Counted from the first letter of the stretch, positions 18,537 to 28,185 are shown. The stretch: 64,000 bases of DNA from Peribacillus frigoritolerans (GCF_030676415.1 NZ_JAUUTW010000018.1:55470-119469); one strand, 5' to 3'. Numbers and translations: made by a program. The notes: generated by a model from the sequence alone, not told the origin.

Positions 18537-18965
18537 ATGAAAAACAACCCAGAAAAGGAGTATTTAGATAATTGGCTATCTATTACTAATATTCAAATGA
18601 GCATTACTAATGAGCTAGAAAGTACTTTGCAAAAAAATCATAACCTGTCGTTAAAAGAGTTTTACGTTCTTTACTTTTTATCTCAAACAAGCGATAAACA
18701 ATTGAGGTTACAGCAATTACAAGAGATGGTAGGATTAAGCCAAAGTGCTATATCAAGGCTGGTAGGTAGGCTCGAAGCAAAAAGTTGTGGGGCATTACAA
18801 AGACATATATGTGAAGATGATCGTAGAGGTATCTACACACGTTTAACTACATTAGGTGAAGAAAAACTAGAGAGAGCCTTGATTACTATTCATGAAATTC
18901 TGCACTCTGCTTTTTCAAAAGGAAACCTTCAACGTGAGTTACAATCTTTAATTCAGAAATTATAA
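18537..18965 (+). CDS. MarR-family transcriptional regulator
   Basis: This is a 142-residue MarR-type regulator. The winged helix is visible in LRLQQLQEMVGLSQSAISRLVGRLEAK, and the wing DDRRGIYTRLTTLG carries the typical D-x-R. Cysteines are present at about residues 80 and 88, so thiol-based sensing of electrophiles is possible. ATG 18537 is preferred over 18531 for spacing from AGGTGG. It precedes an Old Yellow Enzyme operon with two palindromic sites, which it likely represses. Confidence 0.85.
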   Translation: MKNNPEKEYLDNWLSITNIQMSITNELESTLQKNHNLSLKEFYVLYFLSQTSDKQLRLQQLQEMVGLSQSAISRLVGRLEAKSCGALQRHICEDDRRGIYTRLTTLGEEKLERALITIHEILHSAFSKGNLQRELQSLIQKL

Positions 18966-19123
18966 TGTAATCTTCTAAGTTTATTTTAAACAAGGCAGTT
19001 ACTTCTATTTATTTAGATATGAATCAGTTGTTACTTTAGCCTAGTTTGGTTCACTGGAGCTATCTTTTATATAAATCTTAATGCTGTGTGTATAGTGTTT
19101 ATCACTTAGATTTATATTGTGGG

Positions 19124-19173
19124 TTGACAAAGATGAATGAATAATGTTAAATTAAATGCGTGCGCATGCATAT
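19124..19173 (+). promoter_or_regulatory. promoter 1 with operator, upstream of OYE gene
   Basis: TTGACA at 19124 is separated by 17 bases from TTAAAT at 19147. It is followed at once by AAATGCGTGCGCATGCATAT (19154-19173), a near-palindrome overlapping the expected transcription start. Confidence 0.8.
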
Positions 19174-19214
19174 AATATTGCTTCTCCTTTAAATTTATAT
19201 GAGAAACGTATAAG

Positions 19215-19263
19215 TTGACAAAGAGAAAAAGCTATTGTAAATTAAATGCACGCGCATGCATTT
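19215..19263 (+). promoter_or_regulatory. promoter 2 with operator, upstream of OYE gene
   Basis: TTGACA at 19215 is separated by 17 bases from TAAATT at 19238. It is followed by AAATGCACGCGCATGCATTT (19244-19263), the same near-palindrome as in module 1. The two modules are 91 bases apart (about nine helical turns), which would allow cooperative repression by a dimeric MarR protein. Confidence 0.8.
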
Positions 19264-19382
19264 AAAAGTGTTGAATTTATATGTTTTAAGTTTACTAAAT
19301 CGTATAATTTAACATGCATAGGAACTATATGTTGTGGTTAACATTTATTCAATTAATTATTTAATAAAAAGGAGTTTTTAGC

Positions 19383-20411
19383 ATGGAACATTTATTTAGT
19401 ACTTATAATCTAAAAGGATTGGAATTAAAAAACCGTGTTGTCATGTCACCGATGTGTCAATATTCAGTTGAAAAGAAAGACGGCATTGCGACAGACTGGC
19501 ATTACCTACACTATGTAAATCGAGCAATCGGTGGAGCTGGTTTTATTATGATTGAAATGACAGACGTTGAACCCGATGGTCGTATTTCAGACTATGATTT
19601 AGGGTTATGGTCAGATGAACAAATTCCTGCTCTAGCACGAATTGTAGAAGCTTGTCACCGTTACGGAGCCAAAGTGGGTATCCAGATTGCTCACGCCGGT
19701 CGCAAAGCAAAAGACGCAGAAGTACCGGTTGCGCCTTCAGCGATTCCATTTGATGAAAAATCAAAAACACCAAGAGCTCTTTCAACAGCTGAAGTCAAAG
19801 AAATGGTAGAAAAATTCCGTAAGGCGGTGCAGCGTGCAGTAAAAGCCGGATTTGATGCTATTGAAATTCACGGCGCTCATGGTTATTTAATTCATCAATT
19901 CCACTCTCCGTTAACGAATAAACGAGATGATGAGTATGGACAAGATCTCACGAAGTTCGGCCGAGAAATTATTGAAGCAGCGAAAGCTGAAATTCCAGAA
20001 AACATGCCATTAGTGATGCGTATCTCTGCCAAAGAATATGTAGAAGATGGATATGATATTAACGGAAGTATCGCATTTGCGAAAGAATATCAAAAAGCAG
20101 GAGTAGATATCTTTGACATCTCTTCAGGTGGCGAAGGTCAGATTGCTGCTTGGGGAAAACCGGGTACCCATGCAGCTTACCAAGTGCCACTAGCAAGAGA
20201 AATTAAGAAGGCTCTTGATGTTCCTGTCATTGCAGTGGGAAGATTAGATGACCCTGCATTAGCAAATGCTGTAATTGGAAATGAAGAAGCAGACCTTGTA
20301 GCTGTTGGCCGAGGCATGCTACGTAACCCTCATTGGGCATTAGAAGCTGCAGCTACATTGAAAAAAGAGACGATTGTGCCTACACAGTACGCAGATGGTT
20401 TTAGAAGATAA
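19383..20411 (+). CDS. namA: NADPH dehydrogenase, Old Yellow Enzyme (NamA/YqjM type)
   Basis: This is a 342-residue FMN-binding OYE that reduces activated C=C bonds of enones and quinones and also nitro compounds. It has NRVVMSPMCQYS with the thermophilic-like class Cys, GIQIAHAGRKA, the His pair in IEIHGAHGYLIHQFHSPL, and the FMN phosphate-binding end with AVGRGMLRNPHW. This class includes YqjM of Bacillus, induced by electrophiles. It is under the two MarR-type operator sites and cotranscribed with the SDR 44 bases downstream. Its codon use resembles the core genome. Confidence 0.9.
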   Translation: MEHLFSTYNLKGLELKNRVVMSPMCQYSVEKKDGIATDWHYLHYVNRAIGGAGFIMIEMTDVEPDGRISDYDLGLWSDEQIPALARIVEACHRYGAKVGIQIAHAGRKAKDAEVPVAPSAIPFDEKSKTPRALSTAEVKEMVEKFRKAVQRAVKAGFDAIEIHGAHGYLIHQFHSPLTNKRDDEYGQDLTKFGREIIEAAKAEIPENMPLVMRISAKEYVEDGYDINGSIAFAKEYQKAGVDIFDISSGGEGQIAAWGKPGTHAAYQVPLAREIKKALDVPVIAVGRLDDPALANAVIGNEEADLVAVGRGMLRNPHWALEAAATLKKETIVPTQYADGFRR

Positions 20412-20455
20412 GTTGAAGTAACAAAAGGTACAAACCTAAAGGAGGAGTATAAAAC

Positions 20456-21199
20456 ATGTCATATATTCAAGATAAAGTAGTCATCATTACAGGATCTTCA
20501 AGTGGTATTGGGGAAGCAACAGCGCTTCATCTTGCGAAGAATGGGGCCTCTGTCGTTCTAGCTGCTAGAAATGAAGAGAAACTAAAAAATCTAGCAGATA
20601 GAATCAATAAAGACGGGGGAACGGCTTCCTATAAGGTGACAGATGTTACGGTTAAAGAAGATGTTCAATCTCTTGTGGACTTTACAGTAGATAAATTCGG
20701 AAGAGTGGATACGTTAATTAACAGTGCAGGGATGATGTTGTTCTCCATGTGGGATAACGCTCATGTAGACGAATGGGAAACGATGATCGATCTAAACGTA
20801 AAAGGTGTGCTGTATGGAGTAGCTGCGGTCCTTCCTCATATGAAGAAACAAGAAGGCGGACAAATCATTAATGTAGGTTCCATTGCCGGTCATGCGATTG
20901 GTGAAGGCCATGGAGTGTATAGTTCTACAAAGTATGCAGTAAGAGCGATTACCGAAAGTTTACGTAAAGAGGTATCAGTCAAACATAATATTCAAGCTGT
21001 TTTAGTTTCACCAGGTGTTATTGCAACTAATTGGCAGGATACAGTGACAGATGAAGATGTAAAATCCGTACTGGGAGAATTAAATAAGGTAGCTATTGAC
21101 GTAGACTATGTAGCTGAAACAATTGGATTTGTGGTTAATAAACCTGCAAACGTCATGATTAATGATGTGATTGTCACACCTACAGCTCAGGAATGGTGA
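20456..21199 (+). CDS. SDR-family oxidoreductase (classical)
   Basis: This is a 247-residue classical SDR. Cofactor motif TGSSSGIGEA, NSAG, and the catalytic Ser and YSSTK (Tyr-xxx-Lys) are all intact. It resembles the broad-specificity YdfG/YoxD-type dehydrogenases acting on hydroxy acids or small carbonyls. AAAGGAGGAG precedes the ATG. Position directly after namA suggests both detoxify or reduce related electrophilic carbonyl compounds under MarR control. Confidence 0.9.
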   Translation: MSYIQDKVVIITGSSSGIGEATALHLAKNGASVVLAARNEEKLKNLADRINKDGGTASYKVTDVTVKEDVQSLVDFTVDKFGRVDTLINSAGMMLFSMWDNAHVDEWETMIDLNVKGVLYGVAAVLPHMKKQEGGQIINVGSIAGHAIGEGHGVYSSTKYAVRAITESLRKEVSVKHNIQAVLVSPGVIATNWQDTVTDEDVKSVLGELNKVAIDVDYVAETIGFVVNKPANVMINDVIVTPTAQEW

Positions 21200-21327
21200 T
21201 GTAGTAATTCGAAAGAAATACTTCTGATTACGAAGCAAAGAAAGGTAATTTGCCATACTTGATTTTGTCTATAGGAATGAGACAACTAGTTTTACACTTA
21301 TAGTTTGGTTTAAACTTACTAGATATT

Positions 21328-21344
21328 ATATGGTCAGACCATAT
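21328..21344. promoter_or_regulatory. second copy of the TGGTCAGACCA operator
   Basis: ATATGGTCAGACCATAT is a perfect 17-base palindrome sharing its core and flanks with the site at 11494-11526. It lies 44 bases before the ATG at 21388. Confidence 0.8.
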
Positions 21345-21387
21345 TAATATCATTTTATCATTAAAAATTATTTTGGGAGGTTTTTTC

Positions 21388-22023
21388 ATGAAGGTATTAG
21401 TAGTAGGAGCTAATGGTCGAGTAGGTTCATATCTTGTTGATAAACTAGTTGAGAAAGGTCATTTTGTTTACGCAGGAACGAGAAGAGATAACCTCACAAG
21501 CAATTCGAGCAATGTTCGTTATGTTCATGTAGATTTATTATCTAGTCCTGAGGTAATAGCTGAAAATATGCATGACGCAGAAGCCATTTTCTTTGTGGCT
21601 GGTTCTAGAGGAAAAGATTTATTGAAGATTGACTTAAATGGCGCTGTCAATGTGATGCGCGCTGCTGAAAGCAAGAAGATAAAAAGATTTATTATGCTTA
21701 GTTCCGTATTTTCTCTTGAACCAGACAAGTGGGGTCAAGCTTTTCTAAAAGATTTAACAAATTATAATATTGCTAAACATTTTGCTGACCATTGGCTGAT
21801 TAATAATACCAAGCTAGACTATACAATCTTACAGCCTGGTGCTTTAAAAGAGGAGCCTGGATCTGGAAGTATAGATGTCAATATTGATCACCCTGGTGAA
21901 AATGCTATAGAAAATGTAGTGGACACATTAGTCCAAAGTTTGCAAGATCCTAATACCATTGGAAAAGTCATCACAATGAGCGATGGTAAAACTCCTATAG
22001 CAGATGCTTTGCGGAATTTATAA
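21388..22023 (+). CDS. NAD(P)-binding atypical SDR (NmrA/YwnB-like)
   Basis: This is a 211-residue Rossmann-fold protein with GANGRVGSYLVDKL at the N-terminus and FIMLSSVFSLEP and YTILQPGAL in place of SDR catalytic motifs. It is like YwnB/YhfK NAD(P)H-binding proteins of unknown substrate. ATG 21388 follows GGGAGG. Because it has the same operator as the genes at 11563, it is probably controlled by the same GntR regulator although the MarR-controlled genes lie between. Confidence 0.85.
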   Translation: MKVLVVGANGRVGSYLVDKLVEKGHFVYAGTRRDNLTSNSSNVRYVHVDLLSSPEVIAENMHDAEAIFFVAGSRGKDLLKIDLNGAVNVMRAAESKKIKRFIMLSSVFSLEPDKWGQAFLKDLTNYNIAKHFADHWLINNTKLDYTILQPGALKEEPGSGSIDVNIDHPGENAIENVVDTLVQSLQDPNTIGKVITMSDGKTPIADALRNL

Positions 22024-22125
22024 GAATAGCTTTTCCAGGTTCTAATTAAATAAAACGAGCCTGAGTTAGAAAACTTTATTATCGTTAAGTAGACTATTTA
22101 TAACTTAAAGGAGATTGAGGAAAAA

Positions 22126-22500
22126 ATGAGCAAAACACCAATAAAAGATTACGATGAGATTATTACAGTAGTGAATAGGTATATTGAAGGCCTTATTTCA
22201 GGTGATAAAGAAGTAGTAAAGCAAGCTTTTCATAAAGATGCAACGATGTATGGTTACAACACAACTGATGGCTTTTTAGGAGGACCTATTGATAACTTAT
22301 GGGACTTCATGGATAAAGCTGGTCCTGCAAAGAATCTTAAGTCGAGAGTGGATATTTTAGATGTTGAAGGAACGATTGCTTCCGTTCGTGTAAGTTTAGA
22401 AAACGATGCATATGGCGAATCATACACTGATTTTCATCAATTACTTAAATTAGACGGTGGTTGGATTATTATATCAAAGTTATTCCATCTGCATTCGTAA
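22126..22500 (+). CDS. NTF2-like putative lumazine-binding family protein
   Basis: This is a 124-residue NTF2-fold protein. It has VVNRYIEGLISGDKEVVKQAFHKDATMYGY and the C-terminal YTDFHQLLKLDGGWIIISKLFH pattern, typical of the so-called lumazine-binding-like small proteins. A catalytic or ligand-binding role in a hydrophobic cone is usual for this fold. AAAGGAG precedes the ATG. It follows the SDR-like gene by about 100 bases and may share its operator. The hairpin at 22531 ends the unit. Confidence 0.8.
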   Translation: MSKTPIKDYDEIITVVNRYIEGLISGDKEVVKQAFHKDATMYGYNTTDGFLGGPIDNLWDFMDKAGPAKNLKSRVDILDVEGTIASVRVSLENDAYGESYTDFHQLLKLDGGWIIISKLFHLHS

Positions 22501-22530
22501 AAAATAATTTCTAAATAGAATCATAAGCTC

Positions 22531-22567
22531 GTCTCAAAAATAGAGGGCTGTCCACTATTTTTGGGAC
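22531..22567. terminator. hairpin between converging units
   Basis: GTCTCAAAAATAG pairs with CTATTTTTGGGAC (22555-22567) around an 11-base loop. It lies between the plus-strand gene and the converging lipoprotein gene. Confidence 0.6.
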
Positions 22568-22713
22568 GGGAATTAAAACCTTTTAAACAGTCAGATTGGT
22601 GATAATGATGGGTAAAAGAGTAGATAAAACCAACGTAATGAGAATCCTGGATTGTTGACTTACAAGCTGTGCAGGGACAAATTCAAGTGAAGAACTAGAT
22701 ATAATGATTCTAA

Positions 22714-23976
22714 TCACGAATCAGCTAAGAGCTTATCTATTTCAGCTGCCGCACGGTCTAAACCATCCTTAACAGACAATTCACCTTCAAATATTTTATT
22801 TAAATACTCACAGTACACTTCGTCAATTTTACTCCAGTTCTTAACTTGGGGCCATAAAAAAGCATTCTCAGCGGCCTCCTTATAAGGATTAAGGTAAGAA
22901 TTATTAGGTATTTTCATAGCTTTGAATGCATCTTGGTTAGTTGGCATCAATCCAGTTTGCGCCATAAGAAGTTGCGCTTCCTTATCTGTCATCCATTTCA
23001 TAAAAGTCCATGCCGCAGATTGTTGTTTACTGCCCTTCATAATAACTAGGTTTTCTCCGCCAATAATCGAAACAGGACCTTGATCATGTGGAAACGGTAC
23101 TGGGATGGTCAGCTTTTGAGCACGATCCAATTCTGCTCCATCCAATAGGCTGTAGAACCAAGGCCCTTCGTCTGTCATAAGTATATTTCCGGATTTTACT
23201 CGTTCAAAATTTTTGTCATCACCGGATTGATCAGGAAGATTAATGAGTCCTTCTTTATAAAGTGATGTCAATTGCTCCACAGCATAGATTGTTTCTTTGC
23301 TGTTTAAATATCCGGAAGCCTTGTTGAAATTCTTATCGGATATGGCTCCACCAAGGGTGTATATAAATGGAATCGTATCCCAAGGTTCCAATCCTCCGAG
23401 TCCGATCGAAAAGCGATGATGATGCGCAATCTTTATCACTTCTTCCATTGTGCGCGGAGGCTTTGAATAGCCGGCTCGTTTTAGAAGCTCACGGTTAAAG
23501 ATCGCAGTCTTTGTGTAAATATTAAGTGGTAGAGAATAATAATTCTTTTTGTAATAACCTCCAGCCATCGCATGAGGAGAAAACCTGCTTTGGATATCTT
23601 GAAAATCTGGGAACATGTTTAACGGTTCAAGAAGCCCTTTATGTGAAAATTCAGGAACCCAGGCGATATCAAGCCGGACCACATCTGGACCTCGGTTGGA
23701 AGATGCGCGTCCTATTAATGTGTTCTTTAATTCGTTATTAAATGCAAGGTTGATCGACTCGACCCGCATGTTCGGATGCTCCCGCTCAAAAGCAGGGAGC
23801 AACTCTTGTTCTAACAGCTCGGTTTCTTTGTCGTTGTAGGTGTGCCAAAACGTAATAACTGTTTTTTCATGATTCTGAAGCGTTTGAACCTGCTTTGGAT
23901 CGGAAATCATCGAATGACTTTTACAACCTGCTAACAATACGAGAATCAGTAAATAGGCTACAAGCTTCCATCCCAT
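22714..23976 (-). CDS. sugar-binding lipoprotein (extracellular solute-binding family 1)
   Basis: This protein of about 420 residues has a lipoprotein signal (hydrophobic core, then LLAGC). The mature part is an ABC-type carbohydrate receptor with ITFWHTYNDKETELLEQELLPAFE, GPDVVRLDIAWVPEF and AAWTFMKWMTDKEAQ. ATG 23976 follows AAAGGGTG; upstream in-frame ATGs are within the response regulator end. It is the third gene of an operon with a YesM/YesN-type sensor and regulator. No permease or ATPase gene is nearby, so it may serve signalling or pair with a distant transporter. Confidence 0.9.
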   Translation of the reverse strand: MGWKLVAYLLILVLLAGCKSHSMISDPKQVQTLQNHEKTVITFWHTYNDKETELLEQELLPAFEREHPNMRVESINLAFNNELKNTLIGRASSNRGPDVVRLDIAWVPEFSHKGLLEPLNMFPDFQDIQSRFSPHAMAGGYYKKNYYSLPLNIYTKTAIFNRELLKRAGYSKPPRTMEEVIKIAHHHRFSIGLGGLEPWDTIPFIYTLGGAISDKNFNKASGYLNSKETIYAVEQLTSLYKEGLINLPDQSGDDKNFERVKSGNILMTDEGPWFYSLLDGAELDRAQKLTIPVPFPHDQGPVSIIGGENLVIMKGSKQQSAAWTFMKWMTDKEAQLLMAQTGLMPTNQDAFKAMKIPNNSYLNPYKEAAENAFLWPQVKNWSKIDEVYCEYLNKIFEGELSVKDGLDRAAAEIDKLLADS

Positions 23977-23998
23977 AACGATAACACCCTTTCTTAAT

Positions 23999-25567
23999 CT
24001 AGCCAATCTTGCTCACCTGGTGTTTTTCCCTGTACGCCATTGGAGTTAAACCGGTTACCTTTTTAAACACTTTGCTGAAATATTTTACGTCTTTAAAGCC
24101 TGCGGCTTCAGCTACATCGTAAATTCGATTTTCATTTTCCACTAATAGGCGCTTCGCTTCCCTGATCCGCAGATCAATCAGATAATCGACAAAATTTCGG
24201 CCTGTTTGTTTTTTGAAATAGAGACTGAAATAACTTTTACTGAGATGAACGATATCTGCTACGCTCTGCAGTGTTATGTTCTCGGTATAATGGGCAGCTA
24301 TATTTTCCAGAGCCTTCTTTATTAATTCCTCGTCATATCCATTATCAATCAGTTTTGGTGTTAAGGTAGTCCTGATTTCTTCTAGTTGGCAAACCAGCAG
24401 GGATACCATTTGATCGATTGTCTCCGCTTGGAAAAGCAGATCATGCCGCTCTGGGAGCATTGATTCATCAGCTCTGAGCAATCGGTACGTGCCCGTGAGA
24501 AGGCTGCACGCCTCCTGCTTTACTTGTTCTGGAGTCAGGGACCCGCCATTCCAGCGTTTAAGCGCATATTCAATTGCTGATGAAGTCGGATCTCCATTGC
24601 TGATCATTTCGAAGAATGGCTTCCAATCATGGATTTTTTTATCGATTCTTATCTTTTCCAAACCGGTTTCCGCACCGTTCATATGATAAAATCTGCCTAG
24701 CCCTTCAAAAAAACGTCTTTGGCAAGCTGAAAAACTGTTAGTAAATCCCTTAATAATGCTGTTTATACCCCGCTCTGGCACTATACCTGCTGATGTTGAA
24801 ACGTCCCATTCCTTTTCTACTAACTGCTTCCACTGAAGGAGCTGCTGCTGCTCTGCTCCATTAAGATCAGGTAAAATGAGAAACATACTGCTTTCAGCGA
24901 CAATCATTGCGGTCCCTATCTCGATCTGCTCATAAAACCTTTTCTGCCATTCCTCCAATAGGAACTGCATATAGAGAAAACCGTGATTTTCCCTCCATTC
25001 CTCAGCACCATCCAGCATAAGATAAACACAAGCATAGGAATGTTCCAGCCATGCAGGCGCCCACTCGGTTGAAGAATAGGAGGTCTGCTCTTGCACGATC
25101 AATCTTTTCATTTCTTGTTCGACACGTTTTCTTTCAAGATAGACGGCCTCTTGTTGATAGTGATTCAGTTCAGAATCCTTTTTCCGTTCTTCCTTCAGCA
25201 TGGTTATACATCGCCTGAGGACGGCAAGAAGGTCGTCCTTTTTTAGGGTTAGCTTCAACAAATAATCGACCGCGCCGAGTTTAAGCCCTTCTTTTACGTA
25301 TTCAAAGTCACTGTAGTTGCTAATCAGGATTACTTTGAGCCATGGGTAAAGCTCTAGTGCTTTCTTCGTAAGTTCAATGCCTCCTAACAATGGCATTTTG
25401 ATATCGGTAATAAGAATATCATAGGGTTGTTTTTCAAGTGCAGATAGGGCTTCGGCACCGTTGGCGTATTGGTCATCGACCGTTATTCCTTCCTTTTCCC
25501 AATCAATAAATGAGGTAATTCCTTTCCGGATAACAGGCTCGTCATCCACTATAAGAACTCTAAACAT
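23999..25567 (-). CDS. response regulator with AraC-type DNA-binding domain (YesN-like)
   Basis: This protein of about 522 residues has a receiver domain (VLIVDDEPVIRKG, phosphoacceptor Asp in DILITDIKMP, Lys in the final strand). A long middle region follows, and a C-terminal double-HTH AraC domain with LQSVADIVHLSKSYFSLYFKKQTG and DVAEAAGFKDVKYFSKVFKK. ATG 25567 follows AGGAGG; the longer frame extends into the kinase gene. It is coupled to the kinase by a 17-base gap. Such regulators activate genes for polysaccharide or oligosaccharide use, here plausibly the enzymes starting at 28186. Confidence 0.95.
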   Translation of the reverse strand: MFRVLIVDDEPVIRKGITSFIDWEKEGITVDDQYANGAEALSALEKQPYDILITDIKMPLLGGIELTKKALELYPWLKVILISNYSDFEYVKEGLKLGAVDYLLKLTLKKDDLLAVLRRCITMLKEERKKDSELNHYQQEAVYLERKRVEQEMKRLIVQEQTSYSSTEWAPAWLEHSYACVYLMLDGAEEWRENHGFLYMQFLLEEWQKRFYEQIEIGTAMIVAESSMFLILPDLNGAEQQQLLQWKQLVEKEWDVSTSAGIVPERGINSIIKGFTNSFSACQRRFFEGLGRFYHMNGAETGLEKIRIDKKIHDWKPFFEMISNGDPTSSAIEYALKRWNGGSLTPEQVKQEACSLLTGTYRLLRADESMLPERHDLLFQAETIDQMVSLLVCQLEEIRTTLTPKLIDNGYDEELIKKALENIAAHYTENITLQSVADIVHLSKSYFSLYFKKQTGRNFVDYLIDLRIREAKRLLVENENRIYDVAEAAGFKDVKYFSKVFKKVTGLTPMAYREKHQVSKIG

Positions 25568-25584
25568 ATTGTTCCTCCTGTGCA

Positions 25585-27378
25585 TTAATTTTTTTGTGTC
25601 AGCTCCCAATTTTTTAATATAATACGCACTGTAGTCCCTTGTTCTGACCCGCTGGAGATCGACCATTCCCAATTGTGAGTGTAATATAGCCGCAGAGTGT
25701 CAAAGATATGACGTAAACCGATGCCGATTTTTCCTTTTTCAACAGCAGTCACCGGATCATTCAATTCTTTTACCTTATCATCACTGATGCCTAAGCCGTC
25801 ATCGGTTATAAGAAATTCTAAATTCCCGTCATCAAAATGAATCTTAATCGAGATTTGTCCGTCTGTATTCTTCGGAACAATGCCATGGAATATCGCATTT
25901 TCCACCACTGGCTGAAGCAGCATGCGGGGGATAAGGAGCCTTTCCGTACCTGGTTCTATGTCTAACGCTAAATGGAAGGTTTTTTCGTAGCGAAGCTCCA
26001 AAATCACCAAATACTTCCGGATTATGTCCAGTTCCTCCTCAACCATAATGATGCTGCCGCTTTTGCCCATATTTGCTTCCAACAAATGGGTGAGTGCCGA
26101 CAATACGTGAGAAGCGCGCTCGTTTTGATTCGAATCAATAAGCCAGCGCAGGGTGCTAAGTGTGTTATAGAGAAAGTGGGGATGAACCCGGTGCAAAACA
26201 GCCCGAAGCTCAGCATGGTGCTTTTCACTCTGCTCAGTTTCCACCTGCTGCATTAAATTGACGATTTCAAAAAGCATTTCGTTAAATTGCTTACTTAAAA
26301 AGCCGATCTCATCAGAGGAATCTACATTCGCTCTCGCTTTTAGATCACCTTGTTGAACTTGAAGCATGCTCTGGGACAGTTGTCTGATAGGCTTCGTTAC
26401 TCTGCCGGTAATGAAAAGCCCAATCCCAATGGCAAGCAAGGAGAAAACTCCGGCTGAAACGACGATCCAGGATTGGAGACGATCCAACTGTCCGCTGATC
26501 TCATGGATCGGAACAGTACCTAATAGCATCCAGCCATTGCTCAGTGACTGCTTGACTCCGTAATAAGGGATGCCATTCGCGTCAAATTCAAATTCAACAG
26601 CATCATTACCAACAATATGGTGATACAAATCAGGATTTTCTACCTTCTTATTGATGCTGTCTAAATTCGAATCAATCATGATCATTCCGTTCTTATCAAC
26701 AACAAAAAATTTTCCTGTCTTCCCAAGTTTTAAGTGCTCAATTGTATTAAGAATAGACCGTCCGTCTAAATGAACCTGTACAAGTCCGATATTGTTCAGC
26801 GTGTCAAAATCCTTCAGGACCCTGCCGACAGGAAGGATTAAGTCCGTATTAATTCCGCCCCCGTTGAAATCGTCATACTGAAGCCCTTGCCAAACCAATT
26901 CTCCGTCCTTTTGTTTGGCTTCCTTTACCCATTCCTGTTCTGAAAGCTGTATTTTTTTTAGTCTAGCTTCGGAAAAGGTTCCGCTGCCCCAGCCACTGCC
27001 TTCCTCTTTCAGCACATATACAATTTTGACGAAGGAGTTGGAATAGACGTAATTATTCAGCAATGTATTAATGTATTCGGAATTTCTTCTTTGATCGTTA
27101 GATGTATTGCTATTTAATTCTAATGCAGCTTGCTGGATGTTCTCATCACTGCTAATAAAATCAGAGGTATCGATTCCAACATTTAATATGAAAGAGAGCG
27201 ACTCCGCCGTCTGTTTGGTAATTTGAACGGTGGACTCCCGCACGTTTTTCTTTAAGATCGAATTAGACTCCCAGTAAAAAGATAATGAGATAAAAAGTGT
27301 CGATATCAAAATCACAAGCAGAAAGGCCACGATGATTTTAGTTGAAAAGCTTCTATATAAAAATTTTTTTCGGAACAT
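25585..27378 (-). CDS. sensor histidine kinase (YesM/LytS-type)
   Basis: This is a membrane kinase of about 597 residues. A helix at about residues 8-30 is followed by an extracytoplasmic dCACHE-like domain and a second helix at about 290-310. Next come a HAMP segment (TKPIRQLSQSM), the phosphoacceptor region HPHFLYNTLSTLRWLI, and an ATPase domain with ENAIFHGI and DDGLGI. ATG 27378 is chosen since the N-terminal motif MFRKKF precedes the helix; a longer frame starts at 27414. It is the first gene of the minus-strand operon and divergent from the GH31 gene. Confidence 0.95.
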   Translation of the reverse strand: MFRKKFLYRSFSTKIIVAFLLVILISTLFISLSFYWESNSILKKNVRESTVQITKQTAESLSFILNVGIDTSDFISSDENIQQAALELNSNTSNDQRRNSEYINTLLNNYVYSNSFVKIVYVLKEEGSGWGSGTFSEARLKKIQLSEQEWVKEAKQKDGELVWQGLQYDDFNGGGINTDLILPVGRVLKDFDTLNNIGLVQVHLDGRSILNTIEHLKLGKTGKFFVVDKNGMIMIDSNLDSINKKVENPDLYHHIVGNDAVEFEFDANGIPYYGVKQSLSNGWMLLGTVPIHEISGQLDRLQSWIVVSAGVFSLLAIGIGLFITGRVTKPIRQLSQSMLQVQQGDLKARANVDSSDEIGFLSKQFNEMLFEIVNLMQQVETEQSEKHHAELRAVLHRVHPHFLYNTLSTLRWLIDSNQNERASHVLSALTHLLEANMGKSGSIIMVEEELDIIRKYLVILELRYEKTFHLALDIEPGTERLLIPRMLLQPVVENAIFHGIVPKNTDGQISIKIHFDDGNLEFLITDDGLGISDDKVKELNDPVTAVEKGKIGIGLRHIFDTLRLYYTHNWEWSISSGSEQGTTVRIILKNWELTQKN

Positions 27379-28185
27379 GAAACCCCGCCTTATTCGTTTC
27401 TTACTATTAATCATTGTAAAGGGTGCAGAGAGCGATTGACCAAGGAAGGTTTTGGAAAAGACCCTTGCTTATCTGTTATTTCACTATAAATATATCATTT
27501 TTCTCCTTCGTCAGATGTGGAGGTGTTTTATTTTGAGGAAAGACCGAAAAATTTTACCCCTACAGAATTAGCCGTAAAAAGACTAAACTAATTTCCATAA
27601 TCTTCATTTAAAACCTTAATAAGGAAAAACCACTCGGGTAAGCGTCATATTTTAAGCAATACACGAAAAATAAAAGATTGACAAACCCTTATGGAAGCAA
27701 TCAAAGAGAAAAGTCCTTTAGTTCTCATAGCCTATCATTTTCTAAAAATATCCATTTCTTCAGCCGGAAACTTGGCGTTTCCTTCTCGAATGTAAAGAAA
27801 ATGTAAAGCTATTCCAAATCAAGATCCACGCTATTTTAAACCATTTTGAAGGAACCTTCTCGAGCATTTTTATGATAATTTGAGAGCCATTCAAATTTCA
27901 GGTAGGAGTTTTAACCGATTGTTCAAGACTCTCTTAGTTGCTAACTTGGTAGTGTGCCCGGGAAACAAAAGATGCGCTTGATTGAAAAAGAAAAGAGAAT
28001 GGAGAGATGTTCGAAAAAATTTTGATGTGAAGACTTCCTAGAGTTGAAATCATTTATTTTTTTATTTTTATCGTAGAAGGTGAGAACAGTGAAATGAATG
28101 TAAGCATCTTAGCTGTCAAGAAGAAAGAAGTTCTAATGAGTTAAAGTGAGCTTATTAATAAAAAAATTTTATTAGAGGTGGAAGC
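27379..28185. other. 807-base divergent intergenic region
   Basis: No gene is supported; the few short frames lack starts or sites. It separates the two-component operon from the glucanase genes and must hold both promoters. GGAAAC-TTGGC-GTTTCC at 27766-27782 is an inverted repeat. No catabolite-response element of good quality is visible to me. The last 30 bases contain an A/T palindrome and GAGGTGG for the next gene. Confidence 0.5.

Larger units (their letters stand above)
18966..19382. other. 417-base regulatory region with two promoter/operator modules
   Basis: No gene is visible. From 19124 to 19263 the DNA carries two copies of the same design: a TTGACA box, 17 bases, a -10 box and then an alternating purine-pyrimidine palindrome. 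These are listed separately. Confidence 0.75.

Noticed and set aside
27379..28185. catabolite-response element before the GH31 gene
   Set aside because: No string matched the cre consensus well enough; only partial and unsymmetrical matches were found.
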